Assembly: GCA_902729315.2 (NCBI GenBank)
Contig: LR746272.1
Span: forward strand, 3,196,035 to 3,260,034
Reading direction: 5' to 3'
Length of the DNA stretch: 64,000 bases
Origin: Spirodela intermedia
Taxonomy: Eukaryota; Streptophyta; Magnoliopsida; Alismatales; Araceae
Position numbers and translations under genes: made by a program. The notes below the pieces were generated by a model that made no database searches, had not been told where the DNA came from, and saw only the letters and a program-made list of their open reading frames with translations. This document shows positions 24,901-45,891 of the stretch, piece by piece (position 1 is the stretch's first letter; each line of letters begins with the position of its first letter).

Positions 24901-26520
24901 GCTGATTAACTACTTTATCTTCATAAATACAAATCTCTGTGAAGTTGTATAAATATTCCGATGCGTGTGAAGCAAGGAGGATAATTTCCTTCACGGGTCT
25001 GCCGCAGGGGGAGGGGGAATTTCAATCTCCTTGATGGAAACCAAACGGTAGACCCTATCCTATCAACTGGTTTCATAACGATTACTGGATCGATCGATAG
25101 AGTCGATGACACTTCCCAGTACCACCCATTCCCATCCGTCTGAGTACACACGCAGAGGCCGTCTTGTGCTCAAGTCAAGGATTCCATTTTACAGTATAGC
25201 CAATAGGGATCCTTATATTTTTACAGTTGAGTATTGTACATGGATACATATGTAACTTCATTTTTCTTCCTCTCGTTGTCGTTGACGAGGGAGGTGATTG
25301 AAGTCCCCAACTAAAATCGGATGGGGACTGCCAACTGCAGCTCGGAGCCGGAATCGGTCCATCCTGCATGCGATGCCATGTTACCTTCTGTGGGGGTCTC
25401 TTTCCCTCACTCTCTGTCTGCCCATGAAGTGCAAGGAAATCCTAAGAGGTGACAAGAGGGCACAGCGAGGGCTTCGCCGAGTCAAAGGATTCATTTCTTT
25501 CTCTTTCAATTTGAATGATTAAATAGTTCTGTGGACCAGAGGGGTCCTTCCGTCGTACTCGCCATCGGGGTGGGTTGTCTCATCCGAAGACTACATACGA
25601 AACGTCCACTACAGTGTCCCTACGTCCTTGCAGACAGAATGCAACTGATGCCTAACTGGGAAAATCAAAAGCCGGGCAAGGAACAGTCAGAATGACAAGT
25701 AGGAGACATTTTAAACGAAAATAATTCTCTGAATCCCAACATATCAACAACCGCAAGAATGTGGGAGGTAGGTTCTTACGATATTTGTAAGAAAATAACG
25801 CAAACCCAAATTATCCAAGGCAACGGCAAGCAGGAGAGGAATGATAAAATCAATAAATTGAGGCATTGGATGGAGAGACGACCGGCTGAGCAACCAAAGA
25901 AATAAACTTTCTGATGAGGCAGGCATAGAGGAGTTGGATGGAACGTAACCTTGATGAACCCCATTGGTTCGTACATTTTTTATGGAAGACAAAGCTCGAC
26001 AAGGACAGCAAAAAAAAAAAAAAAAAAAAAAAAACTTTGAAGATGGCATAATGCCATGCGGCAAGCATCACAAGAAGCTTGAGCTGGAACGAATAATGTG
26101 AAGAAATGAATAGAAGGCAAACGCTTTAATATTTGGCTCACTTGGCCCATAGGGCACACTCTGAAGGAGCTAGCAGCAGCAAGTCAAGAAGCTCTTTGTT
26201 GCTAAGTACTTGTGGAATGAATATTCCCCAATTGGACTTGTCAATTCGGGAGAGGTCTAGGCATCGCGCGGCCGGATTATCGGCGGGCCCTTTTTGTCAA
26301 ACCCCGCACTGCATCAGCCCCGTCGCGCCGTCGCTGTCTTGGCCGCTGTGCAGTCAAACCGCTCACTGCGGGGCCCGCAGTATGGTCCACGAACAAATAA
26401 TCTCTTGGCGATATTTCAACATGTGATTAGCGTGTTTACTTACGCACACGCTCGAATCCGAACCGCTTTAACTCCGCGTCGGCCCCAAAGGTCCCAGCTG
26501 GCAGCCACGTAGGCACCCCG
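21989..26520. other. Intergenic region, no gene recognised
   Basis: Mixed-composition DNA. Several frames of 60-110 codons are open around 22.6-23.0, 24.3-24.9 and 25.2-25.5 kb, but none shows a recognisable domain, a consistent splice structure or a convincing start context. A run of about 25 A at 26010-26034 may be a retroposed poly(A) tail. The last 300 bp before the ERF gene are GC-rich promoter. Confidence 0.45.
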
Positions 26521-26522
26521 GC

Positions 26523-26530
26523 TATATATA
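26523..26530 (+). promoter_or_regulatory. Probable TATA box of the ERF gene
   Basis: The sequence tatatata sits about 120 bp upstream of the ERF start codon in an otherwise GC-rich stretch. That spacing fits a transcription start near 26555 and a 5' leader of roughly 90 bases. No in-frame upstream ATG is seen in that leader. Confidence 0.7.
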
Positions 26531-26648
26531 ACCGCGTCGTCCGTCCTTCGACGACTCGAATCAGCGACTCAGCAGACAATTAACACTCCCAGCACCACTC
26601 CACACTCTCCCTCTTCCTCCTTCCTGCTTCCACACAGAGAAGAAGGCG

Positions 26649-27515
26649 ATGGTGCAGAGGCAGGAGGACGTCTCCTTCCTGCAGGGGAGAGAAAGGCTGA
26701 TCTCCTTCGGAGTGGCTTACAGCGCGAGAGCGAGGGAAGAGGAGCTGCCGCCGCTGCTGCCGCCGCCGACGCCGCCGCCGCTGCTGCCGCCGCTGCCGCT
26801 GCCTCTGTCGCCGTCGCCGTCATCGGCGGGGTTCTTGCCGCCCTGCTCGCGGGAGCAGGAGAACATCGTCATGGTGTCAGCCCTCATCCACGTACTTTCC
26901 GGCTTCGACTCGCCTCAACAGGTCCCCGTCGCGGCGACGTTCGCTTGCGCGCCGCCCGACTCCGGCGGCTGCCAGTTCTGCTACATCGATGGCTGCCTCG
27001 GGTGCGACTTCTTCGCCACCGGCGCTGCCGCCGCCGCCACCGCAGCCGGGGAGCCCACGGGCGCCGGGGCCGCGGCGGCGGTGGCGGAGCCCCGCGGCGG
27101 TGCAGGGTGCACCAACAATCGGCGGAGGGGGAGGCGCCGGAATAAAAAGCACTTCCGGGGGGTGCGGCAGCGGCCCTGGGGGAAGTGGGCTGCGGAGATA
27201 AGAGACCCCCGGAGGGCGGTGCGGGTGTGGCTCGGCACCTTCGACACGGCGGAGGCCGCCGCTCGCGCCTACGACGTCGCCGCCATCACCTTCCGCGGCG
27301 CCCGCGCGAAGCTCAACTTCCCCTTCACGGCGGATCCCCCGGCGGCCCCGCCTACCTCCTCCCCCTCCGCCACCAGCTCTCTCGACCACCAGCTCCTGAA
27401 GCAACAGCAGCAACACCAACAGCAGCAGCAGCAGCAGCATTGGACCTACCCCGCCGTCGGCGAGGACATTCCCGAGCTATCGGAGGGACTGCAGGATCTC
27501 TTGGACTTCTTCTGA
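26649..27515 (+). CDS. AP2/ERF transcription factor, group X (ERF109/RRTF1-like)
   Basis: An intronless gene of 288 residues. One AP2 DNA-binding domain lies at about 169-226 ([42 protein letters not shown]). The Ala and Asp of AAEIRD are those typical of the ERF rather than the DREB class, pointing to GCC-box binding. Two features place it in group X near ERF109: the block [18 protein letters not shown] at 68-85, and a cysteine cluster C108-X2-C111-X4-C116-X2-C119 reading [12 protein letters not shown]. The region at 34-58 is Pro/Leu-rich. The C-terminus holds an interrupted polyglutamine run at about 252-263 and an acidic/hydrophobic end ([13 protein letters not shown]) likely to activate transcription. 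ERF109-type genes respond rapidly to wounding, jasmonate and redox stress; a similar role is inferred. The start ATG has a good context (gcgatgg). Confidence 0.93.
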   Translation: MVQRQEDVSFLQGRERLISFGVAYSARAREEELPPLLPPPTPPPLLPPLPLPLSPSPSSAGFLPPCSREQENIVMVSALIHVLSGFDSPQQVPVAATFACAPPDSGGCQFCYIDGCLGCDFFATGAAAAATAAGEPTGAGAAAAVAEPRGGAGCTNNRRRGRRRNKKHFRGVRQRPWGKWAAEIRDPRRAVRVWLGTFDTAEAAARAYDVAAITFRGARAKLNFPFTADPPAAPPTSSPSATSSLDHQLLKQQQQHQQQQQQQHWTYPAVGEDIPELSEGLQDLLDFF

Positions 27516-28567
27516 CCCGCCTCCTTAGCAGAAAAATGGGAAAAATCCCAGCTACCCATATAAATCCGAAGGTTCTAACCCATTCTCTGCAACCCCATTC
27601 TCGTGGGCTTCTCCGCCCCACTTAAACCCCACACCAATTTGATTTATTTGGAAGCCCCTGTCCACGTAATGATGCCCAACCAGGGGTTGTTTTGAAAAAA
27701 GCTCTCTACCCTCTACGTGGCGCGCTCAATCTCCATTAAGTAACACATTGTTCACATTGCTGCGCGTCCCATCCGTCGTACACGTCATACGCGTACAAGC
27801 CCACGAAGGCGTGCCAATCCTGCCACATGCTTTTCGCACGATTATTCTTCCAAACTGGGGAGATTCCCTACCCGGACCTAGAGAAGATTCAACTCTCCGG
27901 CCCAAACCCCCCCGCGCCCCCCCCCCTCTTCCCGGCGGCGCCGCCCGTCTTCGCTGTACCCGCCGACGCCACCGGGGAAGAATAATTATATAACAAAACT
28001 ACCGAGGAATTACGAAAAGAAAACATGTCGTAGTCAACCAGTCTCCCACTGTCAACGGCTAGTGACCACCGCGGCTCCGGTCCCCTCGCGCGCAATTGGT
28101 GGAGCTGGGTGATCGTTTCCCCACCGTTTGATTACTTTCACGTCACATTGGTGCACTATTTATTTAATTTTGGTAATTCTTCCTTTTTTCGAAGACCAAA
28201 AATCGGAACGCCGTCTCATAATTATTTGTACTCGGAGTGGATCCCCTTGGCCAAGTTGGTTCCTAGGCTAAAAATCTGTCCCTTACTGCAGCATATGTAT
28301 TAAAAGAATATTTGAGAAATAAAAAAGGGAATTATTTCAAAACCATACTAGAAGAAAAGATTGTGAATCTTCTAGTATTATTGTCAACCTTCAACTTCTC
28401 TTATTGAAGGCAAGAAGTGCAAATGCTCCACTTACATTGGATTAATAATATGGACCCTTTGAGTGGTCACCTAATCTAAGTTCATTCAATTATAGCCAAA
28501 AATGATTGGAGATTCCAATTTTCTCAATTTTTTAAAATTCACAATTCCTTTGAGGTTTGTTGCATTA

Positions 28568-28599
<32 letters not shown>

Positions 28600-30073
28600 T
28601 TAGTCACTTTCCGATTTAGTTATGTACATTAATTGTTGCCCATCTTGTAGGTAGCATGGGCACACCCAGATGTGACGTTTAGTTGTATAAATGTATTCAT
28701 TATGGTACAATGGCTAATAAAAAATAAATGTTACTTGAGAAACTTTTGAGTTTCAAGTTGGGAGCGTAAATCAAAACCAACAGAATATTTTGAACCCTAC
28801 TCGTAGATAAGAAATGTATGGATCATATATAGAAATTAGGTCAAATGTGAACTAAAATATTTGCAATTTTTTCTTGCCCATCGACTTAATACTCCAAATG
28901 TATGTATCATATATAGAAATTAGGTCAAATGTTATACATTTGCTTCATGGCCCAACACCTCAAGATAAGATTGGGTGTCAATGCCACAATTTTAAATCAT
29001 CTAGATATTGTGAAATAAATCAGGATGGGCTGCGACTAAATAAAAAGAAAAAAAAGAAGCTGAGGTATTTCCAATTTTTCAATATCTCGTGAGTTGAGTC
29101 CTTAACATAATAATTTAATTTCCTTGTGGGAAAAGTGGGTCATGATGTGGGATGGTGTTGAGTAGCCAATGGGGCGTAGTTAACAAGGGAATAAGAGGGA
29201 GAAAGTGGGGCAGCTGGAGGGGGAGATAAGAACAGAGGTGGAGAGAGAGAGAGAAAGCGGGGAGCAAGTTCTAGTGGAACGCTAGAGAGAGAACATTTAA
29301 TGAAGGATTCAGTGTAGAGATCGTTGGTCTGATAAGTCGCCCAAATGATAGAAAATGTTCAGAAAATCATTCCAGTCACACAACTTCCAAAAGAGGGCCA
29401 TCTGATGGAGACCTCTCTCTCTCTCTCTCTCTCTCCCTCTCTCTCCCACCGACTGCCCCCATCCATCCATCCAGTCATTCGCCCAACTGCCCCCAGATAT
29501 TTCTGTGTTGCGGTTGTGGCTGTGGGCGTCATATGAGGCTCATCTGGGAGATGCAAAGCAATGGTGTGGGCTCTGCTATCTAAGGCCAGTTCTTACTATC
29601 TAAGGCAGTGGAACTTGCAAGTTTACCACACGCTTGTTACTGCTCCTCCATGGAAATATTTAGGGTTCCAAGAAGCCAAGATCGATCTCCACATATAGTC
29701 TTTAAACCACCACGGGACTCGGAAAAAAAAAAAAAGAAACGAAGTCCAGGGTGAAAAATTCCGTACCAAGTACTCCAGTCTGGAGCTTTGTTCTAGCTGC
29801 CTCCTCCCCCCAGCTCTCCACAGGGCTCACGATGCAGTGGTGAACGCCCACGGCGACCACAGTCTCCTACGAGCAGGGGGCCTCTTCACGCTTATTCTCA
29901 GGAGTTTCCTTCGAGGACATGATAAATACAAGGGCGATCCGAGGAGGAGGAGGTCGGGAGGGTGAGGATTGCGTACGGCTCTTCGGAGGGGCGGGGCGGG
30001 GAGGAGATGAGGAGTTGCGATCCCAAAACTGGCGAGCTAGAATGCGGAGCTCAGAGGGGACCCAGACCGGGGC
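27516..30073. other. Intergenic region, no gene seen
   Basis: The 3' flank of the ERF gene, then AT-rich DNA with an (ATT)n microsatellite at 28571-28600, a pair of ~37-bp direct repeats at 28812-28848 and 28896-28932, and a (CT)n run at about 29410-29445. The GC-rich part from about 29.8 kb to 30.07 kb is probably the 3' untranslated region of the MIRO gene on the other strand. Confidence 0.5.
28571..28600. repeat. (ATT)n microsatellite
   Basis: About ten consecutive TTA/ATT units in an AT-rich intergenic stretch. Confidence 0.95.
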
Positions 30074-38545
<8,472 letters not shown>

Positions 38546-39600
38546 GGCACAGGAAGCAGCACGCGATCGGAGGAGAAAGAAAGGAGAAGAAGAAGGGGGA
38601 GCCGGGGGAGGACTCGTTCTTACGGAAACCCTACCAGCTGTGGCGGGTGCGCCGGAGAAGGAAGATTTGACCGTAAGTGGGGTCCACCGCTCTTCCCATA
38701 TTCTTAAATAATTTATATTCCACCCATTTTTTAATTTTAATCAGTATAAATGAATAAATAGGCCCACAAAATTGTATTCCTTTTATTAGCAAGTAAACAG
38801 AATGATATTTATTAAAAAGTATTTTTTTCGTTTATTATTAAGAAAACAAAATGCCGCTTTTTGTGATATGGAAAGATCATCACCCCCCCTCCCGCGATAC
38901 AAGACGACACCATGTAGACAATTTACACTTTCCAAGGGTTTTTTTTCCCCCCACATCCTCTTTTCTATTATTTTTGAATTTATGCTGGAAAAAATACTAA
39001 AATAAGTTGGAGCTAGCCATATCTGACCTATATATTTCCTAGGTTTTTGCTAAATATGGGCTGTGAAGCACCTTTATTTTTATGGAAAATACGAGGAGTT
39101 AACAAATCTCATTCCTTCTGAATCATGCTCCCGTGTTAAAATAAAGTTATATGATAATATATAAGGTTCGATAAAATGTAGCATCGCAATTATAAGTTTT
39201 TGAGGGGCCTAGACTCTAATGGGGCGGGGGTAGGGTGTTATTCTAGTTTTGTTATAGATTAGCCCAGTAAAGTCTAGCTTACGTATAACTTGAAAGCAGA
39301 AGAGCGGGGGATGAGACTCCGGAGACGTGGCCGACGATCCATCCGTTGAAAATACTACGTCTCTGATTTAATTAAAAGGATTATAAAATCGTAGGATCAG
39401 AGAGTTCTTAAATACGAAAGCCTGACGCTCCCATGGCGTCACCTGAGAAACGATGGAGGTCTGAGAGGCGGTGGCGTGAGAGGCGGTAGCGAGGAGATCC
39501 CCGATTTCTGGGGTGGAAGGGCTCGATCACCGCCTTCACAGGAGCTGCTGCCGCCCGTTGACATCCTCCTCGACGTTAGCAGTTCTCCGATCGGCAAATC
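38546..39600. promoter_or_regulatory. Divergent intergenic region between MIRO and GEM-like genes
   Basis: About 1055 bp separate the two start codons, which point away from each other. The MIRO side (to about 38700) is GC-rich leader sequence, the middle is AT-rich, and the GEM-like side becomes GC-rich again from about 39300. The region must contain both promoters. I see no unambiguous TATA box for either gene and no reading frame of its own. Confidence 0.6.
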
Positions 39601-42600
39601 ATGGATCAGGCGCCGGCCGATCAGCCTGAGAAGGTGAAATCTGATGGCGAACGGGGCTTCTCCGGCCCACCTCTCTACCCAAAGCTGGATCCCCAAGACT
39701 TGGAGGTGCCTCCCATCTCCGCGGCGCCGCCCGACGCGTCAGACGCTGCACGCGATTCGGCTAGTTCCGCAGCGGCGGAAGCCCCAGGTCGACAGGACGC
39801 TCCCAACGCCTACGTTATCTCATCCCCCGTCCCCACGTCGTCGTCAAAGCGTGAGTTGATGCATAGCTGCTTTTGGTTTGTGTTTTACATTTCCTTCTGC
39901 GACTGTTTTCTTCAATGGATGCCTCTTCATGTGGTCTGCTCCGAGGATGAAGACCAGGGTAACTTTCTGATTGCCAGTCGATGATTCTCAATTTTTCTTT
40001 CCCTTTGGCATTTGATGGTTAGGTACGATGGATTCAGTGCGCGACGTTCTTGGGAGTTTCGGGAAGAAGGTTGTAGAAGCTACGAAACAGGCAGAAGATT
40101 TGGCGGGAAACGTGTGGCAGCACTGTAAGATCTCAAGACGTTTATTGGCATTTCTTTTTCAAGTCATCTTATGGTTCTCTTCTTTCTGACTCCAATAATC
40201 TCTCGGTATCGATGGTAGTGCAATGCTCCTTCCAGTGATGCTTCCTATTATTGATTTCTCTTATATCTGGGGAATAACAAAATGAAAAGTATGTGTGGGC
40301 AGCGCTGGTCGCTAACGGTGGTGGGAGATTTTGTAATTGGAAGGAAGAAAGGGAGTTGTCTGCGCGGGATCGGAGATTCTCGACATTGCCTACATAATAA
40401 TTGAAAGGAGTGACATTCATTTTTGTACTTTTTTTATGAATGGAACTTTCGGATATGTAATGATCAGAAAAATGTTCGAGGTAGTGAACAAAGGAATGGA
40501 TATGATGAATGGCTGATACAGATGAGCTCTTGGTCAGGTCAATAAACTAAGCATTGGTAGTATAGATAATAGAAATTTCCCATTGTCTTGCTGCACACTT
40601 CAGAGAGTAATTGAAATTCAAATTCTTATTGGCCTTGCTACATTGGAAGCTCATTCTGCGTTTGCAACCATGCAGCAAGCAGGAGCTACAAGCTTCTCAT
40701 GTAGTGCTTGATCAGTGCATTCCTTTACACTGTTTCTAAATAATCATTTGTTCTATCTTGTAAGTAGATCATGAGCACCTCTGTAATTTCCTTTTTTTCT
40801 GAGCTTAACCTCTGATTAGTACAGGGTAGAATATGAAGAAAGAGAGGGTAATGAAACAATGTTCTGAAGCTAGATTTTTGGAAAAGATGCCAAATAGTTA
40901 AATTATTTTATCACATGACTGGTTTTGCCGTATGAATTTAGAAGCTTATTTTCTGGTATCTGGTAATGTTAATTACAGTGAGTTTCTTCTGAGTTGGAAT
41001 TCAACGTTGATTCACAGTTTGCTATTAGCCTGAGTTCGTGAAGGGTTGTTCAGCCCATTTAGATCATCTTTATGTAATGAGTCCAATTGAGAATTAATTG
41101 GTAATACAATTTAGGCAGCTTTGTGGTTGTAAAGAGTAATAAGAAGTCTCTTCAGACTATTTCAGAAGGTATTTGGTACCTTTATCATAATTGACCTCGC
41201 GGTGAAGGCATATCAGGCATACGCTTATGTCTATTGTGGATCCTAGTCCAAGTGCGCAAATAATGTTCCTAACGTAGTCTTTGGAGGTATAGATGCAAAC
41301 AACTGAGATTTTAATTGATTGCCTTTCGGGAAAAGACACTTTTCATATTCACTGTCTTGGGAAATAGTCTACTGTTCTTTTCAAATCGCTAGATTCGGTT
41401 TTAGTTTTAGTTATCATATTCGGGTGGAAATGCATCCCCTGATTTTCTGCTGAACTCGAATCTTTACAATGCTTCTCCTATCTTTCGCCCTTCTTTCAGT
41501 TTCTCTATATTTTTTGAGTTACCTTTGCTTTTCTAGTTCGTTTCGATCATCTTTTGCTTTGGGTGCAGTATCGTTGTCACACATACCATGAGACTGATAC
41601 TTAAAATCATCTTTGCATCTGTACTCTTTCTGTATGTCCAGCATTCATTTTTTTTTCCTTTACATTCATCCAACTGTGAACGTGAAAATGCTGAAGTGCT
41701 TCCATTATATCTATGAATCGATAATGCTCATTCTCTTCCTTTTCCAGTAAAAACGGGACCCAGCATTGCCGATGCTGCAATGGGAAGAATTGCTCAGGGT
41801 ACCAAAGTTCTAGCAGAAGGTGGCTATGAGAAAATTTTCAGACAGACTTTTGAGACTCTTCCAGAGGAACAACTTAAAAATTCTTATGCTTGCTATTTGT
41901 CCACTTCTGCTGGACCTGTCATGGGAATTTTGTACCTCTCTTCAGCAAAACTTGCGTTTTGCAGTGACACTCCTCTCTCATACAAAGTTGAGGATAAGAC
42001 TGAATGGAGCTATTATAAGGTAAATGTATTTCTTTCTCTTGTTTTATGTCTGTTTTGCAATGACCTGGCGATTCAATTTTGTAAACTAATTGAGACCGAA
42101 ATTGGCAAAGGAGAGACAACCAGAGAGGAATAACCAATCAATGAAAGAACGTGAAATCGTTATTTTTCAATAGAAGTACGGGAAAGGGTTGGGGGCAATG
42201 AACTAGGTGAAATGGTTAGATTTTGCGAGCCGTTCCAACCACAATTTGATATGATTCCAGCAGCCGAAAGAGAATGAATACTGTTTTGGCATTGTTGTTC
42301 ATCCCATTTGATTTTTTCTGTAGACTGGTTTTAACATGGCAATCACCAGACAATGGAGTAAAAGTTATTAGTTTCTTATTTATGCTTTCACGTTGGCTTT
42401 GACAAATTTGCATGAATATAGCGATGAATAACATTTATCTCCCATTTTTCTAGGACAAGCGAAAATTATTCTTAGTCAAGGTTTGTGCATTGGGGATAAA
42501 GTGTGTTGGGTATTTTCTTTCTAAGATTTAACGTTTCCTTGATTTCTGGCTGAATCTCTAAGTTTTTATTTTTTCCTAAAATAAAAGGTGAATTTTTGCC

Positions 42601-44928
42601 CTTCTTTGGAGGCTGATAGAGGACATCACCTTTTTATGCACATTGACCGATTGAGTGACCTACAGCCGTATGAATTCCTGTTTTAACTTCCATATTGAAT
42701 ATATTCACACATTTAATATAGGAGATTTATGTTGTGACATCAATTTCAAATGATCTACTTGCTTTTTTGTGAAGTTCGCATGGCTATGATGTTTTTTTTG
42801 ATATATTGAGATGACTCAGTTTATTTTTAGTCAGTTCAGAGCCTGTTTTAGATTCACAGGAGTCCGAAATGTGTGGATTGATCGTTAAAGGCATGTTTCT
42901 GCTCTCATTAAATGAGAGGAGGGCGTTGCAAACACAATTGACCTTGATTACCCTTGTAAGACTGAGAGGGGATAGTATACATCCACCTGCTGAAGCATGC
43001 GCGGTTTTCGAGGTCATGTAAGAAAAAGATCTTTGTTGTCATATGGTAGGAATTAGTTGTGCTGTTGCAGCGACTAGTATCTGTATTCAGAGAAACGATG
43101 CTGCCAGGTCAACTTTTTTGTTCCCACATACATCTAGATCTACGTTGATGGTCTCTCATGATAGAAAAAAAAACCTTCTCTTTGTTTAAAGAGAGGAACA
43201 GGAACCTTCAGATAATATCTGAGAAGTACATTAATTAATCCTGTTAATGGATTGTAAAGGCACGTCTTACCAATTATTCACGGGAACAAAGTATTTATCT
43301 CATTAGCTATAGATTATCCCCATGTCTATCACGTTTAATGATGCATTTCTGAGTGGGAGGATAGTTGGACGTGCTTCACCGAAATAGAGCCATGGCTAGA
43401 CAGTACACATGATACTTATTGGGTAAATTCGGTTTATTGCCTCAATAAATAATGTTTGAAGATGAAGATAAACAAACGCCAGAGAAGTATGTTTGCCTTG
43501 ATGTTGTTTATCATGAGATTTATTTCCATCCCAGAAGTGCAGCTCTTTGTGTCCTGACCATATGTTTTTTGTTATGATGTATATCCTTTGTTGTGGATAC
43601 CAGCCTTTGTCTACGGGTCATACTCTGTTGCTATCCTATCCTTGTTGAGTGCTCATTAATTGATCAACAATTTAATTGCCAAGTTTCATTAGTTTCTGTA
43701 TCCTTATGTCTTTCGATCTGACCACTCAATATTTCGATGTGCCCACTCCAATCAAAAACAAATCAAGGGAAGAGAGTGTCTTGGTGGATTGTTTGGTTTT
43801 TATTTTTGGCTCCTGGGCACCCATGCCTCTTTGTTTCGGTCAACTATGGTTCTGTTCGTAGATAGGCCCTCTGGTTTTTGCTTTCTTGTGTTGTCCTGTT
43901 ACGCATCTTGTATTTGTTGACAGGTAAGAGGGTTCCCTCGAGAAATGAAATCTTGCAATCATATCCACCTATTCACAGTCAGTTGGAAGAGCCTGTTATC
44001 CTGGTCCAGTTCAGTGTGTACTGGAACGTTGGTGCACACTATCTGCCTTCGCAAAGCTGATCATCCCTTGGACACACCGTGTTCATGGGTTATTCCACGG
44101 GTGTCATAAGCACAAACTTTTCGCATATTTTGTAATGGTGGAGCGATTTCCTTCGTCATATCTGCTATCTTCCCTTTTCCCTTTTCGATGAAGCATCATC
44201 CCGTTTGTTTGTATCAATGTTTGCCGAGACTTGGTGTAGTGATGGAAGTTGAAAAGTCAAAAACTAAGTTGAACAAGATTCATTGAAACCAATGAATATA
44301 ATGATCAAGCCTCATCCGAACAGCTTAGGATTGACTTGAAGCCTGGGAACAGCTTAGGATTGTCTACCGAAGGCCACCTATCATTTGTCACAGTGGGAGG
44401 CTTTAGTGGAAAATAGTTAACTTAGTGGGAGAATCCTCCAGTCAAGTATTGCACCTTCTCACATCGATCCATGGTTGACTTTGGACTCGATTGCCCGATA
44501 TGGAAGGATAAATGTGATCTTTTCTTTTGGCTCTTAGCCTAATGCCGACCTCTCACCTTGCGCAATGCTGTTAGATTTTAAATTCCCAGGTGATGATAGT
44601 CGCATGGAAGTAAATGTCGCACAATGTGGACATTTGTGACGACGAAGAACGAAAATCATGTGATATATTGATGAATTATTCCTTTTCTTGGTTCATCGCA
44701 CTTCCAACATGCTGATTCGATTCCTCACCCGCGACCCCTCAACAGGTGGTGATCCCTTTGCATCAGCTGAGACAAGTCAACCCTTCAAGAAGCAAAGTGA
44801 ATCCTGCTGAAAAGTACATACAGATAATATCCGTCGACAACCATGAGTTCTGGTTCATGGGTTTTGTGAACTATGACGGCGCCATCAAGACTCTGCAAGA
44901 GGCCCTCAGCAGCTTCCAGGCCCCATAG
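39601..44928 (+). CDS. GEM-like GRAM-domain protein (ABA-responsive type)
   Basis: Four exons: 39601-39850, 40023-40124, 41748-42019 and 44746-44928, totalling 807 nt and 268 residues; GEM-like proteins are usually about 220-300. The N-terminal ~80 residues are Pro/Ser/Ala-rich and probably disordered. Residues ~85-117 ([27 protein letters not shown]) and the following [19 protein letters not shown] block are the family signature. The GRAM domain lies at about 148-226 ([46 protein letters not shown]), followed by [21 protein letters not shown] domains bind membranes or phosphoinositides; plant relatives include GEM, which acts in epidermal patterning, and FIP1/ABA-responsive proteins. The exact substrate here is unknown. 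All introns are GT-AG, and intron 3 is 2.7 kb. A possible poly(A) signal lies at 45238. Confidence 0.93.
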
Positions 44929-45237
44929 CGGTACGTCTGGTGTCAGTCGTCTCCTTTCCAGGATATCCTCTCCAGTGTTCATGCTACCGAATAATGTATA
45001 AATGGGCGTTCTGCGGATCGAATGATTTGAAAGGAATTGCTTTCTTTTAATGAAATTGTCGTCTGTTCATGCTATCAGAAGAATATGTTTGTTCTCTGTT
45101 CGTTTTTCTCTGCCCCAATCCTATGCGACGAGGTGTTGACCTCTGTTGGAATAGTCTCTTCTTTGCCACCAGAAATATTTACTGACTTAATTCTCTTATC
45201 GCTATTTTCTTTTTCTTCTTTTTGAGTTTTATGATTG

Positions 45238-45243
45238 AATAAA
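45238..45243 (+). terminator. Possible poly(A) signal of the GEM-like gene
   Basis: An AATAAA hexamer about 310 bp past the stop codon in a T-rich stretch (tgattgaataaaattag). It is a plausible plant near-upstream element, but plant signals are loose. Confidence 0.4.
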
Positions 45244-45833
45244 ATTAGCGTGTAATACTGCCAACCGCTGTTCCGCGTACCTCATTTTTTTTTTTCCCCC
45301 GCTTGACAAAAATTCAAAAAATCGGCTGAGGTTCCGTCGGGCCCTATTTATTTCTTTATTTATTTATTTATTTATGGTTGACTTTCCTGTGAAATATCTC
45401 CGTGAACATTCATGTTTCTCCTTGTTATTCTTATGGATATTTTGGAATCGATTTTGAGTATTTTGCTCTGTTCTGCGGACGAGCAACCTGTGAAGAAGTA
45501 AGATGCGTACCCCCCTCGTAGGCACTTAGAAACCACTTTCAGATTATCCCGCTTATCGATTCGACGGAGATCGATAGCCAAGGAAGGAAAGAAGCGCATT
45601 TTTTTTTTGTTTTTTGTCGATCGAGGAGGAGCTTCGAATTTCTCTGGTCAGAGGTTCTGGGTGTTCGGTTCTTCCCACTATGAGATCCTGATCATTTCCT
45701 AGACCCACTCTTGATCTTCCTTCCTCCCACTCGCCATATTTATTCCCCACGGTCTACTTGTGGGCTCCAGGAACCACGTGAAAGAGCCTCGAGTGGGTTC
45801 GTCACGCTTCCTCTGCAACTCAGGCACAAAGAA

Positions 45834-45840
<7 letters not shown>

Positions 45841-45889
<49 letters not shown>
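45841..45889. repeat. (AG)n microsatellite followed by short (GCA)n
   Basis: About 24 AG units followed by four to five GCA units. A plus-strand frame through it encodes Glu-Arg alternation and is not considered a gene. Confidence 0.95.

Positions 45890-45891
<2 letters not shown>

Noticed and set aside
26877-27440. 187-codon minus-strand frame opposite the ERF gene
   Set aside because: A GC-rich shadow of the AP2 coding sequence with no recognisable domain.
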